Positions 60,834 through 64,000 of a DNA stretch of 64,000 nt are shown one piece after another (the first letter of the stretch is position 1; every line of letters begins with the position of its first letter). Where the stretch lies: assembly GCA_003290165.1 (NCBI GenBank), contig QNQO01000503.1:558001-622000 (forward strand), in the 5' to 3' direction. This stretch comes from Berberis thunbergii (taxonomy: Eukaryota; Streptophyta; Magnoliopsida; Ranunculales; Berberidaceae). The notes beneath the pieces are model-generated. The model had not been told where the DNA came from. It saw nothing but the letters and a program-made list of their open reading frames with translations, and searched no databases. The translations under genes and the position numbers were made by a program.

Positions 60834-62389
60834 CTGATGGACAGAAAAATATAATGATGTGACAACAAGACCACAAAATCTGATTGCATAGGATCATATG
60901 AAGAAAGTTGAAGTGAAATGATCTACATTAGTGTTTACAAGAAAGCGGAAATATGGAGATAATATTTTTGGACAATAATCAAAGAATGCAAAAAGCGAAA
61001 TAATCATGGAAAAGACAACTGTATAAGACATGAGTAATTGAAAATTAACTAATTAAGTAAACATGCTTCGACACTGATTAGGCTACGAGCGTGGATTTCA
61101 TGTGAAACAGATGTTAGGTAAAGTTGCCTTCAGGCACGGTTAGGTTACCCTAGGGCGACATTGATGGAGGCAGTAGCCTTTGGGCATTCTGGTTTGAACT
61201 CACTAGTGGAGGTCCACTACCGAGTGGATGTCCACTTGCCATTTTTTCAGATGCACGGGACCTCTTGATCATGTTGCTGTTGGTTGTATGGTGAGTAACT
61301 CAGTGTTTTGGTGTTTAGATAACATATCATGGTTTGCAGGTTTTGAATTACACTATCGCCACATGAGTTTCATATGCTGTACAAATCCGAGGGCCACTTT
61401 GGTCTGCAAAATTGGTTAACCATTCTTATGCATGCCCAAAATAGGTGTTGAGGCAAACTTTAGCACCCAAACAGAATAGACCCAAAACTCATGGGTGCCA
61501 AAGGGTATCAGGTTTCAAGTTGTTTGTCTTTTGGGTCCGCTCTAGGCGGGTGTGGAGTCCAATGTAATGGCGCCATTTTAGAGCAAAGACTCATGTCATG
61601 GACTCTTTGCTGGTCTTTGTTTTAATCATGTTCAATTACTAATGAAATTGAACATTTAAAATATATATATATAGGTAATTTTAAAAATAAATAAAAATGG
61701 AAAATAACCCTACTCTCATTCAATTCAACTTCTCGAATACTTTTCATTGACCATTATTTCTAGATTTATTTAAGCGGGTTGTAAAAATTGAAAACCTAAA
61801 TTTCATAAACAAGCAAGCAAGGTTTGAAGGGAACCTATCCTTATAGTAAGAATCAATAAGAACAAACAAAGGGGGGCCTACCCCAACACAAATGAGGACA
61901 AAGCTTCACAACCCCCAAGCATACCAACCTATGTAATCTTGGACGATGCCTAGGCGCGCTAGGTGGATGTTTCATGACCTCACTGCCTGGCCTAGCCCAG
62001 GTAGTCGCCTAGGCGCCTTTGGCTAAAGATTTGTTTTATTATTTTTTTCTGTTATTTATTACATTGACTTGTTGCTTTTAGACTTTTTTTTTTTATGTTT
62101 GCTATTGGATTATGACAGAGATGTTTTGAAGTTCATTTTTTAAGAAATTAACTTGTGAAATGATGTATATATAGAGAGGCTTAGAAAAATCCTATAACAG
62201 CTCCCCAGGATGCTAGGCACCAAGCCCACCCTCCTCGCCTCGCTGGATGCTTGGGACTACTTAGATCCCAACTAGGTTGGCACCCAAGGGGGCTCTAACA
62301 AGCTACCTCAATTTATAGTTTCATACTACTAGCATACATTACATTCCCAGCATCAAGGGAGATTATGTGATCTAGGTTCCCATCAAAAG
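60834..62389. other. upstream PEX1 intron sequence with a GC-rich repeat
   Basis: No exon is recognised. A segment at about 61940-62290 has CCTAGGCG-type text at the left (GATGCCTAGGCGCGCTAGG) and partly complementary text at the right (GATGCTAGGCACCAAGC), suggesting a decayed inverted-repeat element. An AT run lies at about 61661-61672. Confidence 0.35.
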
Positions 62390-62700
62390 GGGAATAAACC
62401 GGCTCACACAGTCAGGACCATCAAGAATTGCATTGGTTGCAATATTTGTACAAATGCTTGATATTGAAGACCTTAACTGCCCAATGATGTCTCTAATAGA
62501 GTCCACCATCAATTGATCTTGCCAAGGAGCAGCAGCTCCATCCTATAATACCAGCCAACTGTTTATTATCCACCACTGCATGAACTGAATGATAACCCAA
62601 CTTGCTTGTCAGCATTAGGTCTTCAAGATCTTTAATTTCAATGCTTTGAATTGAGACCTTGGGAATCATTCTTGTAAAAGCTCCAAGACATCTGCCCAAA
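62390..62700 (-). pseudogene. RNase H-like fragment of a plant LINE
   Basis: The minus strand reads LGYHSVHAVVDNKQLAGIIG and, after a frame change, SIRDIIGQLRSSISSICTNI followed by ATNAILDG. This fits the tail of plant RVT_3-type RNase H domains found after LINE reverse transcriptases. No polymerase part lies next to it. The identification is by eye only. Confidence 0.4.
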
Positions 62701-64000
62701 TTGTTCTCAAAACATCATGAATCCCTCCATACTCTTTTTGTCTAGACCCATTAATACTTGGCTATTGCTTGATAGAGTCTGCCAAATTTAGGAAACAATC
62801 GCATATCACACAAAACTCTGTTCCAAGTATTATCTTTAGCATGTCGAACTTCTTCAACCATGATTCCCTTGTTTGTAATCCCAAACAAGCATTGTTGCAA
62901 ATCAATAAATGCAAACAAAATGTTGGCCCAAAGCCAGCCCATTTGGGTCTATGTATGACCCACTCTTGTGCCACCAATATTGGACCCAACCACCCCTGTA
63001 GACCTGTCGAAATTTTTTTAGCTCAGACCTATTGACCAGGAAGGTGGTCCAAGCAGGGATCGAACCCCCTAATATGTGAGAGCACCCATCATAGTAATGT
63101 TTTAGAAGAATGAAAGTCTTCACTGGGATGGTTGGCTAAACATGTGGGACACACCCTGGGGCATCCATCACCTCCCCACGAGCTAGGTGCCTTTCCAACA
63201 AAACCCACCAACCTTATAAAGTTTGCCATATGAATCCATGCCTTCCTCAATTTCCACCATGGACAACATTATCTGTTTTAAAGGTTTTGGTATGATTACG
63301 AAGTAACTTGTGAGGCAAAATTTCTGTATAACATTCTAAGAGAGTGAATGTATTGTTGGTGTCTTGCACAATACCTCCATCTAACAATTTCTATTGATAA
63401 GAACCACTTTTAGGCTTGGTCATTTCTGGCTTGCGAGCAACTATAAACAAAGGATTTGTTTATTCTTCTCCTTTCTCTTTCTTTTGCACTATCTTTCTTT
63501 CCCTCTCTCTGTTTCATCATTTTTGCAATTGGATTCTGGCAAACTCGAGGAATCTAGCAATGCAAGGGGCTGTGCAATCCTAATGTGGACTCTGCTTGGA
63601 TGTCGCCTAAGATTTCTAAGCACACAAAAATGCAATTTTTTTAGAATTCTTGTGTACATGTAATTTAATCAATTGAATATACTTCATCAAATATTCAAAG
63701 TTAAAACATACATGTCCATAATCTATCAACAACCATAAAACAAAGTTTAAAACTTCCAAACCAACCCAAAAGTCCAAAATTGTTCATTGCCAATGCAACT
63801 AATTTAGTTAAATTGTTCATTATTGACCCTATTAGTTCAGTCTAGATACTCATAGTCCCCACTATTGAGCTACCTGATTGGAGTGTTGGGGTGCATGTGC
63901 AATATCCCCCACTACATTATCCGTGTCACTCTCACAAGCTTCATCCACACGTGTGGTTTGGCCTCTTCCCTCGAACTTGAATCGTTAATAATCATTGCCT
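62701..64000. other. no gene recognised; presumed PEX1 intron
   Basis: I looked on the minus strand for the PEX1 exon that should end just before the D1 Walker A Gly codon and did not find it, so the upstream exon is probably beyond the window. A GGGATCGAACCCC motif at about 63056 is tRNA-like but isolated. Confidence 0.35.

Noticed and set aside
60834..64000. Upstream PEX1 exons
   Set aside because: I searched the minus strand for a segment ending in a GPP codon run before the D1 Walker A and found none. The exon is more likely outside the window.

Overview
The window is nuclear DNA of a flowering plant, most likely a dicot. The genes have GT-AG introns, AT-rich non-coding sequence and clear plant orthologues, and several classes of plant transposon lie between and inside them. 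I cannot name the species. Four genes can be read exon by exon: (1) minus strand 13552-17615, the plastid glycolate/glycerate translocator PLGG1, 7 exons, 505 aa; (2) plus strand 22423-30314, a G3E/CobW-family GTPase with an organelle-type N-terminus, 10 exons, 421 aa; (3) plus strand 44785-46687, gluconokinase, 4 exons, 193 aa; (4) minus strand 60833-47983, the 3' half of the peroxisomal AAA ATPase PEX1, 11 exons, last 532 aa. All four read cleanly through every splice junction I checked, with phases that add up, so they look functional. The 5' half of PEX1 lies beyond the right edge.

Layout. 1-5.8 kb: decayed retrotransposon with a coiled-coil gag-like ORF on the minus strand and a 128-bp tandem array. 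6.06-13.19 kb: an AT-rich non-coding array of about nine degenerate 0.4-0.75 kb units, interrupted by an 897-bp hAT-type element whose empty site is preserved in neighbouring units. 13.5-17.6 kb: PLGG1, with SINEs and a 169-bp duplication in its introns. 18-22.4 kb: a SINE, an LTR fragment and a decayed histone H2A fragment. 22.4-30.3 kb: the CobW-type gene, carrying a TFIIB N-terminal fragment in intron 2 and a 1.2-kb Harbinger/Tourist-type element in intron 7. 30.3-44.7 kb: repeats only, including a 189-bp tandem repeat, a fold-back element, SINEs, a 24-bp poly-G run, a second coiled-coil retroelement with a strict 61-bp array, a truncated copia pol and one inverted copy of the 6-13 kb repeat. 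44.8-46.7 kb: gluconokinase. 48-64 kb: PEX1, whose introns carry a LINE fragment with a short inverted-repeat element inside it, a 1.6-kb LTR element, and a 3366-bp hAT element with perfect 8-bp target duplications and a broken transposase.

How the genes relate. PLGG1 moves photorespiratory metabolites across the plastid envelope and PEX1 recycles the peroxisomal import receptor, so both serve compartments used in photorespiration. Gluconokinase feeds gluconate into the pentose phosphate pathway. Nothing in the sequence suggests that the genes are co-regulated, and their proximity is probably chance. No new multi-gene system is evident. The least explained feature is the 6-13 kb repeat family; the clearest records of genome history are the nested and target-site-flanked insertions.
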